The notes beneath the pieces were generated by a model. It had not been told where the DNA came from and made no database searches. It was given only the letters and a program-made list of their open reading frames with translations. A DNA stretch of 64,000 nucleotides from contig JAQGDQ010000943.1 in assembly GCA_030141605.1 (NCBI GenBank), positions 1 to 64,000 of the forward strand. The letters are read 5' to 3'. This document shows positions 1 through 10,564 of this stretch, piece after piece. Position 1 is the stretch's first letter; each line of letters starts with the position of its first letter. A program made the translations under genes and the position numbers. Origin of the DNA: Tubiluchus corallicola (Eukaryota; Priapulida; Priapulimorpha; Priapulimorphida; Tubiluchidae).

Positions 1-601
1 ACAGAAACAGATGTGATACCAGACAGACTTAACGATAACAGACAGAGGATGATAACGAGATTAGAACACGTTCTGGTAGGCGAATTCAGAGACCTAAGTT
101 TCTTAATGATTATGTTACCTAGTTGGAGTATTAATAACCTTGATGTTGACCTTTAATTTTGTGACCTTGATATCTGCCTACATTGATGTTTTTCAGTTTA
201 GTTGGTCTACGTTACTTACTTTTAAAACGAAGAGGATGTGACGTGTTCTTATGACGTGTTCTTATCTGTGGCTAACATTTTAATTTTTGGTCTTACTAAG
301 ATTTCCCTTATTATTTAATCGGGCTCACCACGAGGTAGAAGTTACGTAATGTGGGATTTGCTTTGTTCATGATTATCTAAACTGATGCTCATTTAATAAA
401 CGTTTGTTTTAGTATTCACTAATTATTAAACTGTTGTGGCTGTATCTTGCAAACGTTACACTGTGAATAAACTATGTCAGAATACAGACTAGAATACAAA
501 CAAATTACTTTTCAAATTATGATAATTACTGTGTGTTATAAATGTGTGTATTGAGCACACTGAGAGACATGAACAGTGGAACACGCACATGCAGTAGAAT
601 T
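1..601. other. Intergenic, no gene seen
   Basis: AT-rich sequence with no exon-like coding segment that I recognise on either strand. A short direct duplication of about 13 bp (tgacgtgttctta) lies near 238-265. It may be the flank of the LINE relic that follows. Confidence 0.5.
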
Positions 602-1060
602 TTAATTTTTTAATTTTAAAATGGTGGTCAAGAAACAAAGCTTGTAAGACCACCATGAAAAGTGGAGAAAAAACTGCCTAACAAGAGAAAAAATAGGAAG
701 CACCAATCCCTGTGGAACAACACCTGTCACCAACCTTTCAGAAGTTTTTACACCATCAAGTACGACACGCTGATTTCTTCCAAACCAGCAATCGTCAACC
801 CAACTGATGATATCTTCAGAATCACCATTGGCTTTAATCTTTTTAAGCAGTCTTCGATGAGACACATTACCAAAAGCCTTGGCAAAATCAACATAAACGA
901 TATCAACAGGACTTTCGTGATCGAGCATAGAAGTGACATCATCGAAAAAACTTATCAGATTGGTCAAACAAGAATGGCCTATAGTGAATCCATGTTGGGA
1001 GTCAAATAATTTATTATTTTCTAAATAATCATTGATATAATGATGAATTGAAGGCATCTG
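602..1060 (-). pseudogene. Decayed non-LTR (LINE) reverse transcriptase fragment
   Basis: Read on the minus strand, this 151-codon open stretch matches the fingers/palm part of a non-LTR retrotransposon reverse transcriptase. Visible blocks are a QHGFTIGHSCLTNL-like segment, then YVDFAKAF with the first catalytic Asp, then GRNQRVVLDG and VTGVVPQGLVL, which correspond to the usual R.Q.V...G and SGVPQGSVLGP blocks. After the PQG block the frame no longer resembles RT, and the second catalytic YxDD box is absent, so the copy is truncated and frameshifted. No endonuclease domain or 3' tail is visible. It is a dead relic and I do not assign a clade; Jockey/CR1-like groups are possible. Confidence 0.85.
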
Positions 1061-1280
1061 TAAGCATTAAACAGAATTACAAATATACAAGCGAAGTCAT
1101 AGTCTAGATATACACAGTACAAAATATAATTAGTTATCATTATCCTATAACCATAGTCTACTGGTACATATGCCCCCTAAAAAATGGAGCAAAAATTACC
1201 TGTGAATAAAGCTAAACCGATTGGACTAAAAGCTCTCAGTAGTCTGGCGCGTCTACCAGCGAAGTTAGCAATCGCAGGAC

Positions 1281-4200
1281 ATGGCCGTCGACGCGTGGAA
1301 TTTATCCACGTTGCAGCTACTTTTTATTTGTATATTTTCATTAATTTTCACACAGTATTGCGGCAAGAGTGAAGAGAATGTGCTGAAAGATGTAACACGG
1401 GCACGCGTTGATGTAAGTTTTTTTAGATATAGTGTTAGCGTAAAAACTTTTTTCGTGCCGTAGTGTTTAGTGTAAGAACTTGCCTAAGTAACAGTAACAA
1501 CCAACACCATGCTACTACCTGAAGAGTTACAAGAGTACAATATTGCAAATGCAAGGACGAGGCGGAGAATATAAAACAAATTTAAGCAACCGGAGAAGGT
1601 TTGAAAGAGTTATAAATAATGTACACTCCAATAGTGCGTAGTACTCCATAAAACGATGCGTTTTCGCATTTTACTGGGTCATTAGGTTTGTAAATCGGTA
1701 AAATTTTAGCTAACTTTACGGACGAGACGGAGAATAAAAAACAAATTTAAGCAACCCTAGAAGGTTTGAAAGAGTAATAAATAATGTACACTCCAGTAGT
1801 GCGTTTTACTCCAGAAAACAACGCGTTTTTGCATTTTACAGGGTCATTAAGTTTGTAAATCGGTAAAATTTTTAGCAAATTTTTAGTGTTTTAGGCAAAA
1901 CACTGTGAGGTCGAATTAGTTAGTGCTTTGAGTGAGCACTGGACATTTTAGGTTTTTGTTTTAGAACCTTTTGAGCAACACTGACTACAATATTTTTTTT
2001 GAAAAAAATATCAAGTGTTTTGGTATCTAATTTTAAACATTACAATTTTCTAGGTATCTAAATTAAAAATAATTTTTTTTATTTTGTATTTAAACCCAAC
2101 AGGAACAAGCTGGGTGAAGAACAGCAATGTAGAAAACAGTTTTTAATTTGAGCCAAATGTCTGATGATCACATTTGAATTTTTCAGAAACCGAACATACA
2201 GTAACAATCACAGAATATTTTGCAACATGAGATTCATGATAAATTGCACAGAGTAAAAAAGTTTTGTTAGTTTGGGATCTGTTCTGTTGTTATTAATTCG
2301 AACTATTTTTGCATAGAGTTGTCCAGGATGACGATTGAACCGGTTTAAAGGAGCAAAGGAATTCATTTTCCAAGACATTCCTTTATTGTATCCTTTTAGT
2401 AAGTTTATCACAGTTGCAACAAGTGTGCCTTCAAGTAACTTGTATTTATCAAACAATAAACAACTTGTGTTGCGTTTTTGTTCCATTAAAAACATTTGGT
2501 TCTTTTTGGGCAGACCACTACAACAGAATCACGAAAAGAGCAGTACACAACCTACTGTTCATTGTCCGGACAGTCACTATTACATTGGGTTAGGCTGTCT
2601 ATCTGAATGGATAATCTAACTTGATGGGGCAATACGTATATAGGTCATCTATTTTAAAGAAATCGATCACTTTCATTGTTGTTTTTAATTCGTTAAATGG
2701 ATTCGTATTTGCCAGATCCAGATCAGATCTGGATTCTGACTTTAATTTATTGCGATTATGTAATTAGCAATAAAAAATTTTGCATCATTGATAGTATACT
2801 TTCGCAATATTACAGTGATACCTCGAGATACGAAATTAATTAATTCCGGAGGGGCTTTCGTATATTTTCGTATTATGAGACAAGATTTACCGTATAAATG
2901 GCGTAATTCGTTCCAGCCCACCCTTCCCGAAAACAGTCGTACAAAATGTAAATATTGCACCCACCCGAAAGAAATATGTTCGTTTAATGACTGATCATCG
3001 AAGGGTTTCGCTCATGCTCTCCTGCAGTAGCACTTAAACGCATGCCACTTTCATATTTTTCGGACCCATGGTTATTGAATGTGTTCACGTAAGATAAGAG
3101 CACAACAAAATGTTCACATGATGCTACGAAATGCATTCTGGGAGGACCACTGTCGGGCGGCACTTTCGATTCTCTTTTTCACATCTTGAATATTTTTTCG
3201 TTAAATAGGACGGAAATTTCTTCGAAGCCCAATTCGTATTCTGATTTTTTCATATAATAGGGTTTTCGTAAGTCGAGGTTCCACTGCACTTCAAAGTCAC
3301 AAAGCCAGTGCTTTGTGTTTACAACTATATTTGCTTTGTAAATCAGGCACTTACACTGTATCAGTAAAAAGGAAAAAGAAATGATGTCAGTTTGCTGACA
3401 ACAAACTATACCAGGTTATCTAAAGGCATTACAAGTTTACAGCTTTAGTATTACAACACAAGTATTGCTTTTATACAATGATAATATGTAAGTTTATTAT
3501 ATTATTCTAACTTCTCTAAGTGTCGACTATTAGTGTCTAATGATCGACTGTAATGATCAAGGCCTTATTTCATAGGCAGGATACCGCCTCGTGAGTTTGT
3601 AATTTATTGTTTTATTGTGGAATTTCTTGTTACTAAACCCATTCACACCTTTGATAATTAATTTGTAAATTAAAAATAAATTCACATTTGTATGAATTTA
3701 CTGGCCACATACTTACCTTTTGTAGCTTTTAATTTTGAATCTTATTGAAACTAGCATCCTAGAATTTTGTTCCCTTTTTAATTATTATCTACAGTTTATA
3801 AGCTGGAATAGTTCCTATCAAATTTTCCAGTCACAATGTTGAGTTCAAAAAGGTACCAGGAGCTGATCCGGTTCTCCATTTGCTAGATGAAGATGGAGAA
3901 ACTGTTGAGGTAAGTAACTTTTATCTGGATAACTTAAAGTTGCTTAGAATAAAATGTCACATTCATATTATGTTTGTTAAGTTAATTTACAATTGCATGT
4001 AAATGTTGCTGTTAATTTAGGTAAACCTATTACTTCAGTATTCAGTTTCTCTGGCTACCAAAGCTACCTTTCTTGATCGTACTTACTATGTTGAAATTCG
4101 TAGTAATGTTGAAATGCGTTAACGATTTTGCTGATACAGGTTTAAATTGTAATGAAAATATCTGAGAAGGCTTGAAGTGACAAAGATGCGAAAAAATATT

Positions 4201-5518
4201 GCAAAAATTATGGGCATGCTATTGTCATGATTGAACAAATTTTGTTGTACCAGCATGTGAGCAGGACTTTGTTTTATCTTGTAATTTTTTGTTCCAAAAC
4301 TTGGAAATAGATATTGAGCTGGAAAAGCAAAAATGAATGCTTCTGACTGAACACACTTGCATTTTAGTTCATACACTTGCTTTGATGTTGTCCACTATAG
4401 CATGTTTGAGCTAAAAACAAAAATTTGACTTCACACTTTCATTATTTTATAGTATAGCACTATACTGTACAATATAGTACTGTTCACTTGTTGTAACTAG
4501 GATCAAATTTAAACAATATTAGTTAATATAACTAGTATTTAGTGGTAATTAAACAAAAAAGATTCATTAACTTGATCATTTAATTGAGTTATTTTACCTT
4601 GCAAAGTTTAGCACTTAATGTGTTTTTGTTTTTAAAGAATTTTTAAATTTTTTCTTGGCACTTTTATGATATAAACAGTATATCTAGTTAGGTTAATTAA
4701 AACATCATACTAAAATTGTTCAATAATTTGTAAATATATGATAAATGTTTCTAACATAAAGTTTTCCTAGTAGACTGCAACTACAGCTGATAAAAATACT
4801 CACTGGTTGTTGTATACACATTGCACAAGTTTACAATAATTGGACATAGCAGCACATCAATGTTCAAATAGTATTTATTGCATGGCAAGTACATTCTTCA
4901 GTGATTTTGAGAAGATTATAGTTCACTATGGTGATTACTGTTAGCAAAAAATGTTAGTTTTTTATTTGATAGAAAGAGAATATACAATCAAACCTCGTTA
5001 TAACGCCCCACTTCATAATGCCAACTTTGCGTAATGCCAAAATTTTTAGCAAAACAGAATATTTATCTTTGTATAGACATGTATTTATTAATGCACCTGG
5101 TTAAAATACCAAACACGCTATAATTCAACTTTTTGAAGTCCCAAAACAGGTGGTACATAGAAGTCTGACTGTACTGTATTATTATTATTAATGCAAATGC
5201 TTTGCAAGCTTTACTAATAGGAGTGCTTCTAGCTCCTTGATGCCTTCGTCACAAAAAAAATTGAATTTTTAGAAAAAGCATAGCTAATATTAATAGTGTA
5301 AATACTGTTAATTTTCTTACATCATTTGTTTGTAGCTTTTATTTGACAAATGAACTAAGCTAAACTTTGCTTTTCAGAAATTTGCATTAAAAGACTTGGA
5401 TCGGGAGGCGTGCAATGAATTATTACTTAACCGGGGATTTTATAAAAAAAGCAACACAGATGATGAAGTACCTGAGGAATATCTTACTGGGCCTTACAAA
5501 TTGAAAGAAGAATTATAA
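1281..5518 (+). CDS. SELENOM: Selenoprotein M, ER thioredoxin-like selenoprotein (4 coding exons)
   Basis: Coding exons: 1281-1412, 2317-2387, 3831-3909, 5378-5518. They sum to 423 nt in frame (140 aa plus stop; vertebrate SELENOM is about 145 aa). Exon 1 encodes a hydrophobic signal peptide (residues about 10-25) and ends in TRARVD, matching the family's TRARVE. Exon 2 opens with the redox motif C-P-G-U at residues 46-49, where U is an in-frame TGA at 2329-2331, followed by LNRF and the family block DIPLF. Exon 3 holds HNVEF and PGADP; exon 4 holds NRGFYKKS and VPEEY. The C-terminus is KEEL, a KDEL-like ER-retention ending. Known family role: a thioredoxin-fold ER protein tied to redox and calcium handling. 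Standard gene prediction would miss exon 2 because of the TGA. Exon 1 is preceded by A at -3 (ggacATGG). Splice sites are GT-AG with matching phases. Confidence 0.93.
1555..1885 (+). repeat. Two tandem copies of a ~165-bp unit
   Basis: Copies start with ggacgag at 1555 and 1720. Shared blocks include the acaaatttaagcaacc segment, ataatgtacactccag/aatagtgcg, and gggtcattaggtttgtaaatcggtaaaat. The copies differ by scattered substitutions and small indels. It lies in SELENOM intron 1 and no coding potential is seen. Confidence 0.8.
2329..2331 (+). other. SELENOM: In-frame TGA read as selenocysteine
   Basis: The exon 2 reading frame, fixed by both splice junctions and by family alignment on each side, runs tgt cca gga TGA cga ttg aac. 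This places U exactly where SELENOM proteins have the Sec of the CxxU redox motif. Downstream codons continue as good SELENOM sequence, so TGA is recoded and not a terminator. Confidence 0.92.
2716..2734. repeat. Perfect 9-bp palindrome
   Basis: The arm ATCCAGATC and its reverse complement GATCTGGAT flank one central A in SELENOM intron 2. It is a short hairpin with no known role. Confidence 0.5.
2813..3286. mobile_element. MITE, Tc1/mariner-like ends (474 bp)
   Basis: The left end is cagtgatacctcgagatacg and the reverse complement of the right end is cagtggaacctcgacttacg, giving imperfect terminal inverted repeats of about 22 bp. The left end is preceded by TA and the right end is followed by CA, consistent with a decayed TA target duplication. 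No transposase is encoded. It sits in SELENOM intron 2. Confidence 0.75.
4985..5171. mobile_element. Short MITE with TA target duplication (187 bp)
   Basis: The left end caatcaaacctc matches the reverse complement of the right end, cagtcagacttc, at 9 of 12 bases. TA dinucleotides flank both sides (4983-4984 and 5172-5173). The ends resemble pogo/Tigger-type Tc1/mariner elements. It is noncoding and lies in SELENOM intron 3. Confidence 0.65.
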
Positions 5519-5954
5519 ATATACTATACTACTTTTTGTTAACAAAACAGTACTGGACATTTTATGGTAAGGTGAAAGTAAATGACATCGTAATTTAAAG
5601 CAAATTCTTGGTTAACTAGTTTAATTAAAAATTCTAAATATTTTCTTTTGGTGATCTAATCTCTTAAGCTCGTAAGGTACTGGGAGTATTCTAGTAAATC
5701 CTAGCAATTTTTCTTATTGATGTGAAACTTGAATATGGGAATAGGTGTATACTTACATACATCAATTTGCCTATGAATAACAGCACAAATAAACAAGAAT
5801 GCATTCGTCCTTTTTGTAAAATAAACAACAGGAAAACATGTTAAGGTTGACATGCCTCTCGGGCTATCATTCTGCAACAAATAGCTCATTACAAAATTTT
5901 TGAAATTGAGTGATGTGAAGTGGTGAAAATAGAAAATTTTAATTATAATCAAGG

Positions 5955-6015
5955 CATAATAGTGCTAATGAAGCAGTTTTAATGGAATCGTGATGCCAGT
6001 GGTGCTGATAGTTGG
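5955..6015 (+). promoter_or_regulatory. Candidate SECIS element in the SELENOM 3' region
   Basis: About 450 nt after the stop there is ATGA (5968-5971), 9 nt, AA (5981-5982), 24 nt, then TGAT (6006-6009). The order and spacing resemble the AUGA / apical AA / UGAN layout of eukaryotic SECIS elements. Bases next to the core can pair: GCTA with TAGT outside, AGCA with TGCT inside. The upper stem is weak, with G-U pairs and mismatches, so this is a hand-found candidate and not a firm call. Confidence 0.4.
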
Positions 6016-6589
6016 TTTTTCTCTCTCAGATTCACAAACCGAAAAATTACTGTGGCTCTTTCATGTAACTTCATGATTTCAATGTTTTGATTGAGCATTG
6101 AACGTCGGGATTTTTTTTAATTCTAATTCGATTCAAATCTGAAAATATGAATCGAATAATTGAGCATTTCAAGTACATACGTTCTTTATCATCAAAATGT
6201 TTGAACAGCATGCAGTCATCACAGTTTAGCTGTGATTTCTGTACAGAATTTTTAAACAAATATTAGTGTTTTTGCAACATGACAAAGTCAGGCAACATGC
6301 ATGCACCATTTTTATTAATGGTTCAAGACTTTATTCAAAAATCTTTAAAACTGAATTCTATTTCGATTTGGATTTGAAATCTTGAATTTCAGTTTTATTT
6401 GAGTTTGTAAATCGAAAATCGGTCTATTTAAATTCGCTTTCAGATTCAGAATGCTGACCCTCTAGTTTTGATGGGCTCAAAGAGGCATAGTGACCTGTTG
6501 GTTTATAAGTTTCGGGTCATCAAAGAGGAAAAATCAAAATTGAACTCTTGATGTTAAAACTTTCTTAGTACTTCTATGCTTTCATTATA

Positions 6590-6595
6590 AATAAA
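6590..6595 (+). terminator. Candidate poly(A) signal AATAAA (SELENOM, proximal)
   Basis: AATAAA lies about 1.07 kb after the SELENOM stop and is followed by T-rich sequence. A second signal follows at 7667-7672, so two 3' ends are possible. Confidence 0.4.
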
Positions 6596-6846
6596 ATTCT
6601 TTTATTTGAATTCTTTGCAACATCACCTTTCGTAGGCTGCTAATTACTGTGCAAGCAGTTCTAAAAATTGCACATGTTAACTTTGAAATGTTTTGTAATT
6701 ATTTATGTCAGCAAAAGAATGAATGCAACATTTTTATTTGTGCTGTCAGCCATAGGTGAATGTGCAATTATAAACCTTAAACAAGTAAAACAGTGCAACT
6801 GTTGAGCATTTTTTAAGACATATCAAGATTGATCATCAACTATTAG

Positions 6847-7286
6847 CAGGGCCATCTTAACAGCATCATAGGCCCCCGGGTATAGCAGTCCCTAGAATAA
6901 ATATATATATATATGTATTGTATTGGTACTACCAACAAAATCAGTGTTTAAACATTATTCCTAGTGAACCTGAGATCCAATCTATAATAATCAATGGCAT
7001 ATAAATATAAACATTGTCATGGCTATTATCTAGTTTGTTGAGGTGATGCTAACACATACCCTGTTACATTATGTAGTATGTGAAGTTGCAAAGATGACCA
7101 TGATACTAAATCAGACGCAAATGCTAATGTCAAGTTGTAACACAACAACAAATATTTACAGCTTAGTATAATATATTATTTATTTGTTGACAGCAAGTCA
7201 CAGCATACATAGGCAAGCATGAGACCCCTATGCTCATGATGCCCTCAGGCAACTGCTAAACTTGTTCATGCATTAAGGTGGCCCTG
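6847..7286. mobile_element. hAT-type MITE with 8-bp target duplication (440 bp)
   Basis: The left end cagggccatcttaa and the reverse complement of the right end cagggccaccttaa match at 13 of 14 bases. The flanking 8-mers are actattag and tctattag (7 of 8 identical), the duplication length typical of hAT transposons. The interior is AT-rich with no transposase. If the distal SELENOM poly(A) signal is used, this element lies in the 3' UTR. Confidence 0.8.
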
Positions 7287-7666
7287 TCTATTAGATGTTT
7301 TTTCTCAACAGCCAATAACTACATTGTTTCAACCATAAAGTGAGAACTGCTATATGATACACTAATGGACTTATTAAACGTTAAATATAAATATCTAGTG
7401 ATTATTAGGTCAACAATTTGAGGTTAGTGATGATTTGTTATTTAAGTCGATAGATTTGAATCTGAATTTTTATGTGCTGTGCAATGTTTTGAAGTTCAGA
7501 TCTGACAAGTTGTACAATCTCTTCTTTGCAGTTATAATGATGCTGGTAGTCTAAAACATACAACTGGTTACTAGTTGATATACATGACTGTGTGGATTGA
7601 GATGTACTGTTATTAAATGCACAAGTTTATACTGTATGTATATATTTTATACGAAAGACTGTGTCT

Positions 7667-7672
7667 AATAAA
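7667..7672 (+). terminator. Candidate poly(A) signal AATAAA (SELENOM, distal)
   Basis: AATAAA is followed by a T/GT-rich stretch (tttgtagttttgttactg), a good cleavage-site context about 2.15 kb after the SELENOM stop. Its use is an inference. Confidence 0.4.
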
Positions 7673-7689
7673 ATTACTTTGTTTATTTA

Positions 7690-9021
7690 AATTTTGTAGT
7701 TTTGTTACTGTAATGTACCTACATTGCATCTGAACAATCTAAGGTGAAATTCTAAAAACCTCTTCACTAATAACATTGGGCAAATCTAGTACAAGGTGTA
7801 ACCATTATTGAAATCTGACAATTGAGGAGAGACAGTTGTGAAATTCCTGCACTGAAGACCATGGACCATTGTGAAATGCTTTGCAAGAAAAATCAGTGCA
7901 ATAGTGCTCAATAAAGAATGTTTAATAATATCCCAGACCAGTGCCTGGCAGCCAGGCCTTGGTTTTTGACACAACAAACCCAGTTTTGCTAAGTGTGCTA
8001 GTTTTTATGATCTCTTTGTCCAGTCTGGGCTGTTTCCCTGCTGATTCCTGCATATGTTTTAGTTGAATGCTTTCTATATACATGTAGTAGTCTGTGTAAG
8101 TAAGACAGACAGACGGGAAGTCTAGATGGCAGTCTTTGTACACTTTATTGGTCTTCTCTATTTGCTAATTTTAAATGTAAATTCTAAACAAAACATCAAA
8201 ACGAAGTTGTATAATCAATATGTTTTCATTATACTATACACATTGCCAGCAATTATAAATTTTTGTTTCACTTTTATCTAGTTAAAATCATAAATGCATC
8301 TTATTTACAAAGTTTTCGGTCTTAAACCACAACAGTTAAAATGATAAAAACAAGAAATCAACAGCAAATATAAGTCACTGCGCATTTAAGATCATTCTGT
8401 CACCTTGATTTTATCTAGCAATCATTACAGATATTTGTATGTAGAAGAAAAAAAATTGTCTTATTCTCCATACTCGACTCGTTTACTGTATGAGGCCATT
8501 AATTTAATTTACAAAATCTTGGCATTTAAGAATTAGTGCTGTCTTGTCTAGCCAAAATAAATCTAGCCATAAAACCTAGCCAAAATATTGTTGATAAGTT
8601 CACAAGAAACTGTTCTGGACTAACAGATGTTATTTGTCAGAAATATTGTGATAAAATCTTGTTTTGCGACATGCATTCATTTGTATGATATCATATTATG
8701 TTACCAACATATTTGAAAGCAGAGCTGTGCAGTATGTGCATTAAAGGAGCACCAGCTCCATGTACATCACTACATCATGTATGCATTAAAAAAGCATGAA
8801 GTCAAATAACGATATCAATACTTAATCACCTACGTACCTTGCATTATAATGGCGTTATCACATCTCCTACCACCTACCTACCCTAAATTTGATATCTTTA
8901 TATGCGGATGGGCCCTATGTTGTGTGTCTGTCAAATTCTGCCAAATTGAATACTGTTGATTTGAAACTTGGGATGACACTTTGCACAATGACCAAATTGC
9001 TCGGTGTTTTGTAAAACATGA
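7690..9021. other. Convergent intergenic / LITAF 3' UTR region
   Basis: No coding exon is recognised between the SELENOM 3' end and the LITAF stop. A reverse-strand AATAAA (tttatt at 8144-8149) with downstream GT-rich sequence could end the LITAF transcript about 0.87 kb after its stop. The rest is AT-rich. Confidence 0.4.
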
Positions 9022-10552
9022 TCAAACGAGCCAATTTGATCTTTGAAAAGAGCCAATTACTGTTTTACAGTTTGGACAATAATGTGTGATTTCCTGAAAT
9101 TCCGGAATGCAGAATGGTATGAGACAGCAACCAAACCAACACCTAGACAAATTAAAAAACTGTAAATCTTCTCATTACTAATATGATGATTGTCTTGATG
9201 ACTGTAAGATGTTAAAATAATGTTTTACTACAAGCTAACAATAATCCTTTTATGATTTATAGTTTGTTTTATCAACAACATTTTCACTAAAATGCATAAA
9301 ATTTCGATACACATGTTATTTCCCTCATGAAACAGATTGGTACATGTATGTTATGGGTACAAAAACGGTGACCGGTAATAAAGCCACAATAGAAAGGTCA
9401 CAGAAAAGGTCACAATTTTGGTATAGGAAAAAGTCACAATTAATTTTGGCTAGGGTTAGTGTTAGGGTTATTTCTTTCTTTCCTGTGCCTTTTTTCCTTT
9501 GACTATTTTACCTGGATTCACAAAAACGATCGGTAATAGTGCCACCATTGTATTTTAGTGTCGACGCTTAGCATGTCTCCCATAGGCTGCAATTTTGAGG
9601 GTACGATCAGTGCATTGACCTGAAAACTCTGGGTTTAATTTTTTCGATCAAATTGAACTGCTTTTAAATTTGCTGAACTGAACCTCACCGCCAAACATAT
9701 TGGAGCTGCGGTAAAAGGCAATGCTGACTAAGATAAAAGCATTTCATTGATTGGTATTCAACAGACAACCTTGTGAGACATCTTCAATTTGTATTGGAGG
9801 ACCTAGAGTTTTTTACCCCTTTCCAAAACCCATACTGCGCTAGAAGTGCGAGACTTCAACTCGAACACACAGATTCTCTGCTGCTTCAGCAATACTTTGA
9901 TGTAATAAATTGTTCTATACTATTACTCGTCGTTTTTATACACCCCTAGCAACCTGTATGGACAGCAGAAAAACATAACGTGACAGAAAAGATAATTTAC
10001 TTGACTGTTTACAATGACACTGTCATTGTAGAAAACAGAAATAAATTGTCCAGAGAATTTCACGAAAAATACCAAAAACTGGCAGAATGTTAAATTTGTT
10101 TCTTTGGCAACTTACCCGAAAATGCAGCAGAGTCCAGAAAATAACCAAGCGACACACCCTGGAGTTGATTCTACCCTGGTGAGGACGTTGGCATGACAAT
10201 GTGGGCAACGGATACGTGTGGACTTCTCGCCTAATGTACTGCTAGGCATAGTTATAACTGAACGTCCAGTGGCTGTTTGCACTTGAATGGGTTGTTGGTT
10301 AGTCGCCATCTGAAAATACGGATCATTTGGGTAAGGGGAGTGGACCGCTTGCGGCTGTTGGGTGTAGAATTGTTCGCCGTATTCGCCCGGAGTGTAAGGT
10401 GGTGGCGGCTCATTGTAGCTGATACTTTCCAAATCTTGTTGCGGTGTCCTAGTTTCCGTGCCTTGGCCGCCTTCTCTGTTAGGGTGCTGGGCCGTGAGGC
10501 CTTCGTTTTCTGCCATATTCGGCGCTTCACTTCTTTCTGCTGTACCTTCCAT
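9022..10552 (-). CDS. LITAF-like: LITAF-domain membrane protein (two coding exons)
   Basis: Minus-strand exons: 10552-10116 and 9142-9022 (558 nt, 185 aa). The first donor reads TTCGG|GTAAG and the acceptor is tctag|G; the phases join to give CIFG-CWFGCC. The N-terminal half (residues 1-110) is polar and proline-rich, with PPPPY at 49-53, a PPxY motif of the kind that binds WW-domain ubiquitin ligases. The LITAF domain follows: CPHC at 116-119, a hydrophobic cysteine-rich in-plane segment including LIPFC (about 133-157), and CPNC at 168-171. The two CxxC pairs form the family's zinc site. Known role: a monotopic protein on the cytosolic face of endosomes and lysosomes. An acceptor (tttcatttcag) at 10564-10566 lies just 5' of the ATG, so a 5'-UTR intron is likely. 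It could equally be a CDIP1-type paralogue. Confidence 0.92.
9355..9550. repeat. Degenerate repeated segment upstream of LITAF exon 2
   Basis: The block acggtgaccggtaataaagc near 9366 recurs imperfectly as aacgatcggtaatagtgc near 9526. Between them are repeats of aaggtcacaa and a short run of tagggtta-like units. It lies in the single LITAF intron and its origin is unclear. Confidence 0.4.
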
Positions 10553-10564
10553 AACAGCCGCAAC

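Noticed and set aside
602-1060. Functional reverse transcriptase
   Set aside because: The YxDD catalytic box is missing and the frame decays after the PQG block, so it is annotated as a relic.
2208-2495. Minus-strand 95-codon ORF overlapping the SELENOM Sec exon
   Set aside because: It is a shadow of exon 2 and its flanks. The plus-strand frame matches SELENOM and the minus frame matches nothing.
5580-5640. Alternative SECIS start at aatgacatcg (5581)
   Set aside because: There is no complementary 3' half with a TGA core at suitable spacing. The 5955-6015 site fits better.
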